From: Xanthomonas sontii
GTDB taxonomy: Bacteria > Pseudomonadota > Gammaproteobacteria > Xanthomonadales > Xanthomonadaceae
Direction: 5' to 3'
DNA length: 64,000 nt
Assembly (NCBI RefSeq): GCF_040529055.1
Contig: NZ_CP132342.1
Location: forward strand, 2,478,001 to 2,542,000
The notes under the pieces were generated by a model. That model saw only the letters and a list, made by a program, of their open reading frames with translations. It made no database searches and was not told the DNA's origin. Of this stretch, positions 25,996 to 34,587 are shown piece after piece. Every line of letters starts with the position of its first letter. Within the stretch, counting starts at the first letter, position 1. The position numbers were made by a program, and so were the translations under genes.

Positions 25996-28290
25996 TCAGA
26001 ACCGGACCTCGGCGGTCAGCAGCACCGAGCGCGGCGCGCCGGGCGTGTAGCGGAAGCCGCTCTTGTTGATGGCGGCGACATAGTCCTTGTCGAACAGGTT
26101 GTAGGCGTTCAGGCGCAGCGCCACGTGGTCGTTGACCGGGTAGCTCAGCACCGCATCCCACACGGTGTACGACTTCACGAACGCCGGCGTGCCGACCGCG
26201 CCGTCGCGCCCGCGCTTCATCTCGCCCGAGTAGCGCACGCCACCGCCGACGGTCAGTCCGAACGGCAAGGTGTAGGTGGTCCAGGCGGTGAACGCGCTGT
26301 CTGGGGTATAGGCCAGGTCCTGGCTGCCGTCCTGCGAGACCGTCGTGCCTTGCCTCACCCGCGCATCCAGCTTGGTGTAGCCGCTGGACAGCGACCAGCG
26401 CTCGGTCAGCTTGCCCACCGCCGACAGTTCGATGCCCTGCACGCGCTTCGCGCCGCTCTGGTAGTACAGCCCGTCGCTGCCCTGCACGATCTCGTTGTTC
26501 ACGTCGGTACGGAACAGCGCCAGCGTCGCGAACAGCGCGTCGTCGAGGAAGTTCCATTTCGTGCCGACTTCGGCGGTCTTGGCCTTCTGCGGATCGAAGC
26601 GCGGATTGTTGGCGTTGTTCGCCGAGGCGCTCAGTTCCAGCGTGCTGCCGCCGGGCGGCTGCTGCGAGGTGGCGAAGTTGGCGTACACGCTCACGTCCTC
26701 GTTGGCCTTGTAGACCGCGCCGAGTTTCCAGCTGAACAGCGTATCGGCGATGTCGGTGTCCAGGCCGACCACGGTGGTGCAGGGCGCGGCGGTGGAGGTG
26801 GCTGAACTGCACACCAGGCTGTCGAAGTCGGTCTTGTAGCGATCCGCGCGCACTCCGGCGGTGACCAGGAAGCTGTCGCCGAACTTCAGCGTGTCGAAGG
26901 CATAGGCCGAGTAGGTGGTGGTGGTGCCATGGCTGCGCGCGCCGTTGCGCGCGGTGTGCAGCGGCGTGGTGTTCCAGTCCGGTGCATAGAGGTTGGCCGG
27001 ATTGGCCGCCAGCCAGGCGGCGCGGTCGACGATGTTGTGGCCCCAGCTGCGCAGTTCCTCGCGGGAGGCTTCCACGCCGGTGCTGAGGTTGTGCTGCACT
27101 GCGCCGGTGGCGAAGTCCACGCGCAGGTTCAACTGGTCGGCGAGGGTGGTGTACTGCTGATCCTTGAAGGTCGGCAGGCTGCGCAGCACTGTCCAGGTCG
27201 CAGGATCCGCAGGATTCGGCGTGCGCAGGTTGGCGGCGTTGGGCATGAACGCGAACAGCAGGTAGTCCTGCTCGTTGCGGCCCCAGCGCGCGGTATTGGT
27301 CAGCTTGATCGTGTCGGACACGTCGTGCTCGATCCGGAAGGTCGCCATCTTCGCGGTCACGTCGTCGTGGTCGGCGCGGGTGCCGTAGAAGTTGCTGCTG
27401 TCCACGCGCGCTGCGCCGCCGAGCCACGGCCGTGCGGGGTCGGGCGAGCTGTAGCCGGGCAGGCCGAGGGTGGGCACGCCGCCGTCGGGCACGTTGTCCT
27501 GCTTTACGTACAGCAGGTCGAGCAGGTAGCGCGTGTCGGTGCCCAGGCCGAACGCCAGCGACGAGGCCAGGCCCCAGCGCTTGTTGGCGACATGGTCGCG
27601 GCCGATGGCGTCGCTGTCCTGGCCCATCACGTTCAACCGCAGCGCGCTGCTGGCGCCCAGCGCCTGGTTCCAGTCCGCGGTGGCGCGGCGCTGGCCATGG
27701 TCGCCGCCGGACAGCGTGGCGCTGCTGGCGTTGTCCAGGTGCGCCTGCTTGCTGACCAGGTTGATCGCGCCGGTCGGCGCGCTGCGGCCATTGTCGGTGC
27801 CGGCCGGGCCTTTCTCGACCTCGATCTGCTCGATGTTGAACACGTCGCGCGAGATCGAGCCAAGGTCGCGCAACCCGTCGACGAAGATGCTGCTGGAGCT
27901 GTCGAAGCCGCGCATGTAGATCGCATCGCCGGTGCTGGTGTTGCCGTTCTCGCCCACATAGAAGGTGCCCACGCCTGGGCTGTTGCGCAGCGCTTCGGTG
28001 AGGGTGGTGGCGCCCTGCTCGTTGAACAGGTCCTTGCCGATGATGTTGAGGGTCTGCGGGGTATCGATCAGTGGCTGGGTGAACTTCGGCGAGTCCGGCA
28101 CTTCCACCAGGTAGCGCTTGGCGCGCTGGGCCTGCACGTCGACCTTGTCCAGGGTGGTGGGCTGGTCGCCGGTGTCCGCATGCGCGGGGGAAAGCAGGCT
28201 CAGCCCGCCCAGCAGCACGGCGGTGGTAAGGGTCGGTGCGGCGGCCTGGCGGGTCACGGTGTGTTTGCGGCGCTTGATCGGGGAGGTCAT
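25996..28290 (-). CDS. TonB-dependent siderophore receptor (Fiu/PiuA-like)
   Basis: A 764-aa outer-membrane receptor. A signal peptide ends at SPAHA near residue 38, a TonB-box-like segment (TLDKVDVQA) follows, then a plug domain (TPQTLNIIGKDLFNEQGATT, YMRGFDSSSSIFVDGLRD) and a 22-strand barrel ending in the C-terminal aromatic VRF. The neighbouring piuC points to catecholate siderophore uptake. I use the ATG at 28288-28290; the frame is open to 28425 but the extra 45 residues would spoil the signal peptide. A Fur-like site lies about 150 bases upstream. Confidence 0.92.
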   Translation of the reverse strand: MTSPIKRRKHTVTRQAAAPTLTTAVLLGGLSLLSPAHADTGDQPTTLDKVDVQAQRAKRYLVEVPDSPKFTQPLIDTPQTLNIIGKDLFNEQGATTLTEALRNSPGVGTFYVGENGNTSTGDAIYMRGFDSSSSIFVDGLRDLGSISRDVFNIEQIEVEKGPAGTDNGRSAPTGAINLVSKQAHLDNASSATLSGGDHGQRRATADWNQALGASSALRLNVMGQDSDAIGRDHVANKRWGLASSLAFGLGTDTRYLLDLLYVKQDNVPDGGVPTLGLPGYSSPDPARPWLGGAARVDSSNFYGTRADHDDVTAKMATFRIEHDVSDTIKLTNTARWGRNEQDYLLFAFMPNAANLRTPNPADPATWTVLRSLPTFKDQQYTTLADQLNLRVDFATGAVQHNLSTGVEASREELRSWGHNIVDRAAWLAANPANLYAPDWNTTPLHTARNGARSHGTTTTYSAYAFDTLKFGDSFLVTAGVRADRYKTDFDSLVCSSATSTAAPCTTVVGLDTDIADTLFSWKLGAVYKANEDVSVYANFATSQQPPGGSTLELSASANNANNPRFDPQKAKTAEVGTKWNFLDDALFATLALFRTDVNNEIVQGSDGLYYQSGAKRVQGIELSAVGKLTERWSLSSGYTKLDARVRQGTTVSQDGSQDLAYTPDSAFTAWTTYTLPFGLTVGGGVRYSGEMKRGRDGAVGTPAFVKSYTVWDAVLSYPVNDHVALRLNAYNLFDKDYVAAINKSGFRYTPGAPRSVLLTAEVRF

Positions 28291-28929
28291 GGGCGGTTCG
28301 GTTTGCAGGAGAGACTTCACCCCGATCGCGGGCAGCGGCCGTCCCCCAGTGGGAGCGGCCGCGGCGGCGAGATCGGGCGGCTGGGCGAAACGGTGTCTGC
28401 CGCGCATGCGATGCAGGCAGTGCATTCATTTTCCATGCAAATGCGAATTGTTTGCAATCTCTTTGTCATCGGTACCGGTCCGCCGCGGTTCGGATAGGCG
28501 GACTCGCCAGAAAATGCGGCCCATCGACCAAGGCGCACAATCGGCCAAATGACCCGGCACTGAGTGGTTTAGGGCCCGTCCGTGCGGGCGCGCGACGCCA
28601 GCGCCGACCAGACGGGCGCTGCGGTTACGTGGAAGTCCGAGCTAGGGGCCGGAGAGAGGCGTGCCGGTGTCAGGCAGCCGATGCTGCCTGGAGATGGCGT
28701 GGTACCGACGGCGCAGTGTCGCTGCCGGATCGTCGCACCAGGTGCGTTTCGAGGTATGCCGAAGGAGCGGGTGTGGCAGTGCCAGATCGCGTGTCGCCAT
28801 GAGCGTCGCCAGTGTCGGCGGACCACGAAGCCAGGCCGATACTCGCCCTCTGTGCAAGGGCGGCACGCGCCAATGCTGTCGGGATTGGCCGCTTGCGGCG
28901 CCGTCCCGCGGCACCGCAAGCAGCGGGGT
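28291..28929. other. 639-base intergenic region
   Basis: It lies between the starts of the TonB receptor and the 3' end of the aminotransferase gene. The first 170 bases hold the receptor promoter region with a Fur-like site. From about 28500 to 28929 I see no gene: open frames on both strands lack ribosome sites and recognisable protein, and no repeat or RNA fold stands out. Confidence 0.5.
28440..28458 (-). promoter_or_regulatory. Putative Fur box
   Basis: The 19 bases AATGCGAATTGTTTGCAAT match the extended Fur pattern AATGAGAATCATTCTCATT at 13 positions and lie in an AT-rich patch 150 bases upstream of the receptor ATG. The gene content (receptor, PiuC, ApbE) fits iron control. By-eye match only. 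Confidence 0.5.
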
Positions 28930-30426
28930 TCAGGCCGCCGCGGCCTGTGCCACGCGCGGGCCTTCGCGCAGGGCGCGGCCGATGAGCCCGACCAGCAGAT
29001 CCAGCTCTTCGCTGTCCATCGCGAAGTGCGGGGTGAAGCGCAGCGAGTTCTCGCCGCCGTGGATCACGTTGACGCCGTGCTGGCGCAGCCACTCCTCGGT
29101 GGAGCCGGCGCCGTAGCACTTGTACTGCGGGGCCAGCGCGCAGGAGAACAGCAGGCCGGTGCCCTGCACCTGGGTGATGGCGCCGCCGAGTTCGGCCTTG
29201 AGCTTCTCCAGCTTCTGCACCGCCTCGGCGCCGCGCTCGCGGATGTTGGCGCGCACCTGCGGGGTCAGCTGCGCCAGGGTCGCGGTGGCGACGTCGAGCG
29301 CGCGCGGGTTGCTGGTCATGGTGTTGCCGTAGGTGCCCTTGCGGTACACCTGCGCCGCGTGCTCGGTCACCGCCAGCACCGACAGCGGGTACTGCGCGGC
29401 GTTGAGCGCCTTCGAATAGGTTTCCAGGTCCGGCGGGTCGAGCTGCTCGAAGCCGGGATAGTCCACCACCGACAGCACGCCGTGCGCGCGCAGGCCGGCC
29501 TGGATCGAGTCGACCAGCAGCAGGCTGCCGTGGTTGCGGGTCAGTTCGCGCGCGGCGGCGTAGAACGCCGGCGGCAGCGCGCGGCCGGGGTCGCCTTCGC
29601 CCATCACCGGCTCCAGGAACACCGCCTCGATGAACCAGCCGTGCTGCTCGGCCTCGGCGAAGGCGCGGCGCAGCGCGTCCACGTCGTAGGGCGCGATGGC
29701 GATCAGCCCATCGTCGCCGCGGTAGCTGGCCAGGTGCTGCAGATAGGTCTTGCGGCTGGAGTCGGAGTACATGCCGGGCCGGTCGGTGCGGCCGTGGAAG
29801 CTGCCCTTGACCACCAGGCGCTTGATCTTGGCGCCGGCGTGGCGTGCGCCCGGATCGGTCTGCAGCTTGGCGTTGATGTCGACGATGCGCGCGGCCAGGC
29901 CCACCGATTCGGAACCGGAATTGAGGCACATGAAGCGGGCGTACGGACAGCCGCCGCGGCGGTGGCCGATCTCCGCACGCAGCGCGCGCTCGAAGCGCAG
30001 CTGCGACAGGTTGGGAGTCATCACGTTGGCCATCACCTGCGGCTGCGCCATCGCCTCCAGCACCGCCTCCGGGGTGTGGCCGAAGCCGAGCATGCCGTAG
30101 CCGCCGGCGTCGTACAGCACCGCGCCCTTCAGCGTGACCACCCACGGGCCGCGCGCGCTCAGCGCCACGTACGGGGTCACCGCGTCGTCGGCGTAGAAAT
30201 TGACGAACCCGGCCTGCAGGCGGCGGATCTGCTCGGCCTCGTCGAGGTCGAGCAGGTCGCCGAACTCCGCGGCGATGCGCGCGTAGTCCGCTCCGGCTGC
30301 GTCGATCGCCGCGCGCAGCGACGGATGCGAGGCCGCCAGGCGCTCGATGCTGGCGTCGTCCAGACCCTGGGTCAGGCGATCGCCGGCGTGGGCACGGAGC
30401 GGGGCGAGGGGGCCGAGTACGGTCAT
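28930..30426 (-). CDS. Class III PLP-dependent aminotransferase
   Basis: A 498-aa fold-type I class III aminotransferase. The PLP lysine is in TYSKALNAAQYPLSV, GYGMLGFGHTPEAVLEAM is the early substrate-binding segment, and LNSGSESVGLAARI is the cofactor phosphate site. The class includes ornithine, acetylornithine and lysine epsilon aminotransferases; which substrate is used cannot be decided. Ribosome site AGGAG precedes the ATG at 30424-30426. It diverges from an AsnC/Lrp regulator across a perfect 23-bp dyad, so the regulator probably controls it in response to an amino acid. The frame extends to 30657 but that would run through the operator. Confidence 0.88.
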   Translation of the reverse strand: MTVLGPLAPLRAHAGDRLTQGLDDASIERLAASHPSLRAAIDAAGADYARIAAEFGDLLDLDEAEQIRRLQAGFVNFYADDAVTPYVALSARGPWVVTLKGAVLYDAGGYGMLGFGHTPEAVLEAMAQPQVMANVMTPNLSQLRFERALRAEIGHRRGGCPYARFMCLNSGSESVGLAARIVDINAKLQTDPGARHAGAKIKRLVVKGSFHGRTDRPGMYSDSSRKTYLQHLASYRGDDGLIAIAPYDVDALRRAFAEAEQHGWFIEAVFLEPVMGEGDPGRALPPAFYAAARELTRNHGSLLLVDSIQAGLRAHGVLSVVDYPGFEQLDPPDLETYSKALNAAQYPLSVLAVTEHAAQVYRKGTYGNTMTSNPRALDVATATLAQLTPQVRANIRERGAEAVQKLEKLKAELGGAITQVQGTGLLFSCALAPQYKCYGAGSTEEWLRQHGVNVIHGGENSLRFTPHFAMDSEELDLLVGLIGRALREGPRVAQAAAA

Positions 30427-30522
30427 GGAGATCTCCTGAAGGCGGGCTGTCTGGCGACGATCCTGTCTATTATCGGGACAGGATCGTCGAATGGCAGCGT
30501 GAATCCGTGCAGGAATTGACGC

Positions 30523-30545
30523 ATTTTCGTCGATTCGACGAAAAT
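30523..30545. promoter_or_regulatory. Perfect 23-bp dyad, likely AsnC/Lrp operator
   Basis: ATTTTCGTCGA-T-TCGACGAAAAT, 11-base arms around one central base. It ends 8 bases before the regulator's ATG and lies 97 bases from the aminotransferase ATG. AsnC/Lrp proteins bind such AT-flanked dyads and usually regulate themselves and the divergent gene. Confidence 0.7.
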
Positions 30546-30553
30546 CGGTGGTC

Positions 30554-30985
30554 ATGAAGATCACCGCCTCCGACGACGCCCTGCTGTCGCTGCTGCGCGA
30601 GGACGCGCGCGCCTCCACCGCCCAGATCGCCCGTCGCCTGGGCGTGTCGCGGACCACCGTGCAGAGCCGGATCGAGCGCCTGGAGCGCGAGGGCGTGATC
30701 TGCGGCTATACCGTGCGCACCCGCGACGACTACGAACAGGGCCATATCCGCGCGCACATCCTGATCACCGTGCTGCCGAAGAAGATGACCTCGGTGGTCA
30801 AGGCACTGCGCGAGATCGATGCGGTGCGCGTGCTGCATTCGGTCAGCGGCTCCTTCGACCTGATCGCGCTCGGCGTGGTGCCGGGCGTCAACGACATGGA
30901 CGAACTGACCGACCGCATCGGCGCGCTGGACGGAGTGGAGCGCACCACTTCGTCGATCATCCTGTCCACCAAGTTCGAGCGGTGA
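30554..30985 (+). CDS. Lrp/AsnC family transcriptional regulator
   Basis: A 143-aa regulator with an N-terminal winged helix-turn-helix (TAQIARRLGVSRTTVQSRIERLEREG) and a C-terminal RAM ligand-binding and oligomerisation domain. Start is ATG at 30554; a GTG at 30548 would add two residues. It diverges from the aminotransferase, with a perfect palindrome in between. The ligand is probably the amino acid that the aminotransferase uses. Distance of only 8 bases from the dyad to the start codon implies strong autoregulation. Confidence 0.9.
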   Translation: MKITASDDALLSLLREDARASTAQIARRLGVSRTTVQSRIERLEREGVICGYTVRTRDDYEQGHIRAHILITVLPKKMTSVVKALREIDAVRVLHSVSGSFDLIALGVVPGVNDMDELTDRIGALDGVERTTSSIILSTKFER

Positions 30986-31045
30986 AGCGCCGGGATTCGG
31001 AATTGGAGTGGGTCTTCGCAACAGTGCGATCCCGCTTTGCTTCAA

Positions 31046-31077
31046 CGAATCCCTAATCCCGAATGCCCAATCCCGGC
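31046..31077. repeat. GGGAAT-type repeat upstream of queA
   Basis: Degenerate units CGAATCCCTAATCCCGAATGCCCAATCCCGG, minus orientation. It creates an ATG (31063) in frame with queA that could mislead start prediction. Confidence 0.7.
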
Positions 31078-31119
31078 GCCGCTACAATGGCCGGCCCATT
31101 CCCGATCTCCCCCGGCGCC

Positions 31120-32169
31120 TTGAAAAAGTCCGATTTCCACTACGACCTGCCTGAAGACCTGATCGCGCAGGAACCGCTGGCCGAGCGCTCGGCCAGCCGG
31201 CTGTTGCTGGTACCGCCGGCGCCGGCGGCTTTCGCCGATCGGCACGTGCGCGATCTGCCGGAACTGCTGCGTGCCGGCGACCTGCTCATCTTCAACGACA
31301 CGCGGGTGATCCCGGCGCGGCTGTTCGGGCAGAAGAGCACCGGCGGGCGGGTCGAGATCCTGATCGAACGGCTGCTCGGCGGCCAGCGCGCGCGGGCGCA
31401 ACTGGGCGTGAGCAAGTCGCCCAAGGCCGGAGCACGCATCGCCCTGGATGCCGGCGGCGAGGCCGAGGTGCTGGGCCGCGACGGCGAGTTCTACCAGTTG
31501 CAGTTCCATGTGGACGGCGCGTTGGAGCACTGGCTGCAGCAGGCCGGGCGGTTGCCGTTGCCGCCGTACATCCGCCGCGAGCCGGGCCTGGACGATCGCG
31601 AGCGCTACCAGACCGTGTTCGCACGCGAGGCCGGCGCGGTCGCCGCACCGACCGCCGGGCTGCATTTCGACGCGCCGCTGCTGCAGGCGCTGCAGCAGCG
31701 CGGGGTCGAGGTCGGGCACGTGACCCTGCATGTGGGCGCCGGCACCTTCCAGCCGGTGCGGGTGGAAGCGCTGGAGCAGCACCAGATGCATCGCGAGTGG
31801 CTCAACGTCGGCGCCAGCCTGGTCGAGCAGGTACGGCGCACGCGCGCGGCCGGCGGCCGCGTGATTGCGGTGGGGACCACGGTGGTGCGCGCGCTGGAGA
31901 GCGCCTCCAAGGACGGCGAACTGCATCCGTTCGCCGGCGAGACGCAGATCTTCATCCTGCCGGGCTACCGCATCCGCAGCGTCGACGCGATGGTGACCAA
32001 CTTCCATCTGCCGGAAAGCACGCTGCTGATGATGGTCTCGGCCTTCGCCGGCCGCGAGCGCATCTTCGCCGCCTATCGCCACGCCATCGCCCAGCGCTAC
32101 CGCTTCTTCAGCTACGGCGACGCGATGCTGCTGTGGAGCAGCGAGACGCCGGCAGACCGCGTGGGCTGA
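31120..32169 (+). CDS. queA: S-adenosylmethionine:tRNA ribosyltransferase-isomerase
   Basis: A 349-aa QueA, which transfers ribose from SAM to preQ1 in tRNA to form epoxyqueuosine. Motifs include FHYDLPEDLIAQEPL, FNDTRVIPARL, PTAGLHFD and HVTLHVGAGTFQPV. By homology the protein begins at LKKSDFHYDL, so I use TTG at 31120-31122; in-frame ATGs at 31087 and 31063 lie upstream, the latter inside a repeat. Next genes of the usual queA-tgt-yajC-secD run are not here; a repeat-rich spacer and a reversed gene follow. Confidence 0.93.
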   Translation: MKKSDFHYDLPEDLIAQEPLAERSASRLLLVPPAPAAFADRHVRDLPELLRAGDLLIFNDTRVIPARLFGQKSTGGRVEILIERLLGGQRARAQLGVSKSPKAGARIALDAGGEAEVLGRDGEFYQLQFHVDGALEHWLQQAGRLPLPPYIRREPGLDDRERYQTVFAREAGAVAAPTAGLHFDAPLLQALQQRGVEVGHVTLHVGAGTFQPVRVEALEQHQMHREWLNVGASLVEQVRRTRAAGGRVIAVGTTVVRALESASKDGELHPFAGETQIFILPGYRIRSVDAMVTNFHLPESTLLMMVSAFAGRERIFAAYRHAIAQRYRFFSYGDAMLLWSSETPADRVG

Positions 32170-32670
32170 CCCGCGTGAGGTCGTGCGGTCGTGGCGGCCG
32201 TCGATTGAACGCGTTGGCGAAGAAGATGGTGGCGTTGTTACGCCCAGTCGGTGAACGCATCGACGACGCGTGCGCCGCGCACCGATGAGCAGGCGTCGTC
32301 GCGCTGGCGGTGCATGACCTCGCGCCTCACCTCTGGCCTGCCGCTGCACAAAATGCAAGCCACCGCGAAGCGTCGCGAAACCAGCCTGCACCCGTGTGAT
32401 TGCACGAGGCGGCGCCCGTACCCTCATCCGCTCCTTCGGGGCACCTTCTCCCGAGGGGAGAAGGGAGAGGCCAAAGCTCCTCTCCCTCCGGGAGAGGGAT
32501 TGGGGTGAGGGTGAGGCAGCGCGCAGCGACAGCCCATCAACCCCGCATCGCGCAGACACGGTATCGCGCCCGTATCAACGACCATGCAGCAGCAGGGGCC
32601 AGACGTTCTTGCCAATCCTCAAGAGCTTCACCACGGCCGCAGGCCCGTCATCCCGACCCCACAATCCCGA
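32170..32670. other. 501-base intergenic region between convergent genes
   Basis: It separates convergent queA and the DUF885 gene. About 32419-32516 is a repeat element listed separately; a few degenerate AATCC units occur near 32615-32670. No coding region is supported. Confidence 0.5.
32419..32516. repeat. CTCTCCC...GGGAGAGG repeat element
   Basis: A C/T-rich half (CCTTCTCCCGAGGGGAGAAGG, itself a hairpin) followed by CTCTCCCTCCGGGAGAGGG and GGGGTGAGGGTGAGG. Two adjacent hairpins with the same theme make a mobile-looking intergenic repeat of the kind widespread in xanthomonads. No protein is encoded. Confidence 0.7.
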
Positions 32671-34482
32671 CTACTTGATCGGCTCGTCCAGCATCAGTTC
32701 GCGCACGAACCGCACCGGCGGGGCGCCGTAGGACAGCACCTGGTCGTGGTAGGCCTTGAGGTTGAATTTGTCGCCGAGCTTGTCCTGCATCGCCTTGCGC
32801 AGGTCCAGGTGCTCCTGCACGCCGACGAAGTAGGTCGGCAGCTGCGCCGAAGTCAGCTGCGCGCGCACCCACTTGCCCTCGGCTTCGCTCTGCTGCTGGA
32901 AGGTGTCGTGGACCATCAGGTGCAGCGCCTGTTCCTTGCTCCAGCCGTCCACGTGCACGCCCTGGTCGAGCAGTGCGTTGGCGATGCTGCGCAGGTAGAA
33001 CTTCAGCTGCACCAGGTGGAACAGCGGATCGTTGTCCAGGTAGCCCTGCTCCTGCATCATCCGCTCGGTGTACACCGCCCAGCCTTCGGCGAACACGCCC
33101 GAGCGCAGCACGCCGCGCAGGGTGGAGGGAAACTTGGCCGAGTGCCAGCCTTCCACGTAATGCCCGGGCACGCCCTCGTGGATGCTCAGCAGGTGGATCA
33201 TGCGGCTGTTGTACTCGCGCAGGAACGAGTCGGCCTGTTGCGCGTTCCAGTCGTCGGGGATCGGCGACACCGCGTAGAAGGTCTTCAGGTTCTTGTCCAG
33301 CGGACCGGGCGAATCGCAGTACGCCACCGCCACGCCGCGCTGGAATTCGGGCATCAGGATGATGTCCACCGGCGCATCGGGCAGGGTCACCAGATCCTTC
33401 TTGCGCACGAAGTCGGTGGCATCGGCCAGCGAGGCCTTGGCGGCCTCGACCACCTTGTCGCGCGCCGGATGCTGCGCATAGGCCAGCTCCAGCGCCGCCT
33501 CGATCGCCTTCTGCTGCTGTTCGTCGCTGGGCGCATCGACCAGGGCCGGTGCGCCGGGTTTGTCCTTGAGCACGGTGCGGGCGATGCCGTACATGTCCTG
33601 GCGCACGCGCGAGAGCTCGGCCTCGGCGCGCTGCTTGATGTCGGCGCGCGACAGCGAGGAGTTGAGCGCGAACTTCAGCTTCTGGTCGTACTTCTCCGCG
33701 CCGAGGCGGAAGTCGCCCTTGGCGTTGGGCACCAGGGTCTGGTCCAGCCAGGTCTGCTGTTCGGCCACGGCCTTCTTCAGGCCCTCGATCGCCGCTTGCA
33801 GGCGCTGCGCGTCGGCCTGCGGCAGTTCCTGGATGTGCGGGACGATGAAGCTGTCGACGATGCTGAGGATGCCGCGGTTCTGCTTGGCCACGGTCTTGGC
33901 GCTGATCTCCGACACGCGGGCCGGGTCGAGGTTGGCGCGCGCCTGCGCGAACAGCGCCGGGATCTTCTCCATGCGCGCGGTGGCGGACTTCAGCCGCTCC
34001 GGCAGCGGCGCGAACTCGCGCGCCATCAGCCCGTAGATCGCGCCGCCGGCCAGGCCGTTGTAGACCTGCGGGTCGGTCGCCCAGCCTTGTGCCACCTCGC
34101 TGTTCCAGATGTCCGACTGCAACTGGTTGCGCAGGATCGCCGCGTCCACCTGGTTCTCGCGCGAGAGCTTGGTGGTGTCGAGCTTGTCCAGCTCGGCCAG
34201 CAACTGCTTGCTCGCGTCCAGGCTCTTCTGCCGGCCGGCGGCGCTGAGGTCGTCCAGTTCGCTGTCGTAGCGATGGTCGCCGGTCTGGGTGGCGCCGACC
34301 GGGGACAGCTGCATCCAGGTGTCGACGGCGCGCTTGGACAGTGCGGCGAAGCTGGCGTCGGCGGCCGCGTCGGGCGCGGCCGCGGCCTGGCCGGAGGCGT
34401 TGCTGGCGGCAGGCGCGTCGGCGGGTTTCTGGCAGCCGGCAAGGGCGGCGAGCAGGGCGGCGGCGAGCAGGTGCTTGCGCAT
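32671..34482 (-). CDS. DUF885 lipoprotein, HEXXGH-type metallohydrolase
   Basis: A 603-aa protein with a lipoprotein signal peptide (LLAAALLAALAGC, lipobox LAGC at residues 14-17). The DUF885 domain carries the zinc motif HEGVPGHYVE near residue 434, like M32-type metallopeptidases. It is probably a periplasmic or outer-membrane-anchored peptidase; the substrate is unknown. AGGAA precedes the chosen ATG. A short Ala/Asp/Pro linker follows the lipid anchor. Full length, no defects seen. Confidence 0.9.
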   Translation of the reverse strand: MRKHLLAAALLAALAGCQKPADAPAASNASGQAAAAPDAAADASFAALSKRAVDTWMQLSPVGATQTGDHRYDSELDDLSAAGRQKSLDASKQLLAELDKLDTTKLSRENQVDAAILRNQLQSDIWNSEVAQGWATDPQVYNGLAGGAIYGLMAREFAPLPERLKSATARMEKIPALFAQARANLDPARVSEISAKTVAKQNRGILSIVDSFIVPHIQELPQADAQRLQAAIEGLKKAVAEQQTWLDQTLVPNAKGDFRLGAEKYDQKLKFALNSSLSRADIKQRAEAELSRVRQDMYGIARTVLKDKPGAPALVDAPSDEQQQKAIEAALELAYAQHPARDKVVEAAKASLADATDFVRKKDLVTLPDAPVDIILMPEFQRGVAVAYCDSPGPLDKNLKTFYAVSPIPDDWNAQQADSFLREYNSRMIHLLSIHEGVPGHYVEGWHSAKFPSTLRGVLRSGVFAEGWAVYTERMMQEQGYLDNDPLFHLVQLKFYLRSIANALLDQGVHVDGWSKEQALHLMVHDTFQQQSEAEGKWVRAQLTSAQLPTYFVGVQEHLDLRKAMQDKLGDKFNLKAYHDQVLSYGAPPVRFVRELMLDEPIK

Positions 34483-34587
34483 CGGGGTTCCTGGAGTGGG
34501 TCGATCCGCCAGGGTAGCGCCGCTGTGGCTGCCGGCGCCCATGCCATTGGATTACCCTGGACGCCTTCGCCATTCAGGAGCACCGCA

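Noticed and set aside
28500..28929. Possible small genes upstream of the TonB receptor promoter
   Set aside because: Frames of about 90-150 codons exist on both strands but none has a ribosome site, signal or recognisable domain.
28582..30519. 645-residue plus-strand ORF opposite the aminotransferase
   Set aside because: Antisense shadow of a clear class III aminotransferase; Arg/His/Gln-rich without domains.
32584..34587. Long N-terminal extension of the DUF4349 frame
   Set aside because: Antisense to the DUF885 lipoprotein; the gene has a good ribosome site at 34588.
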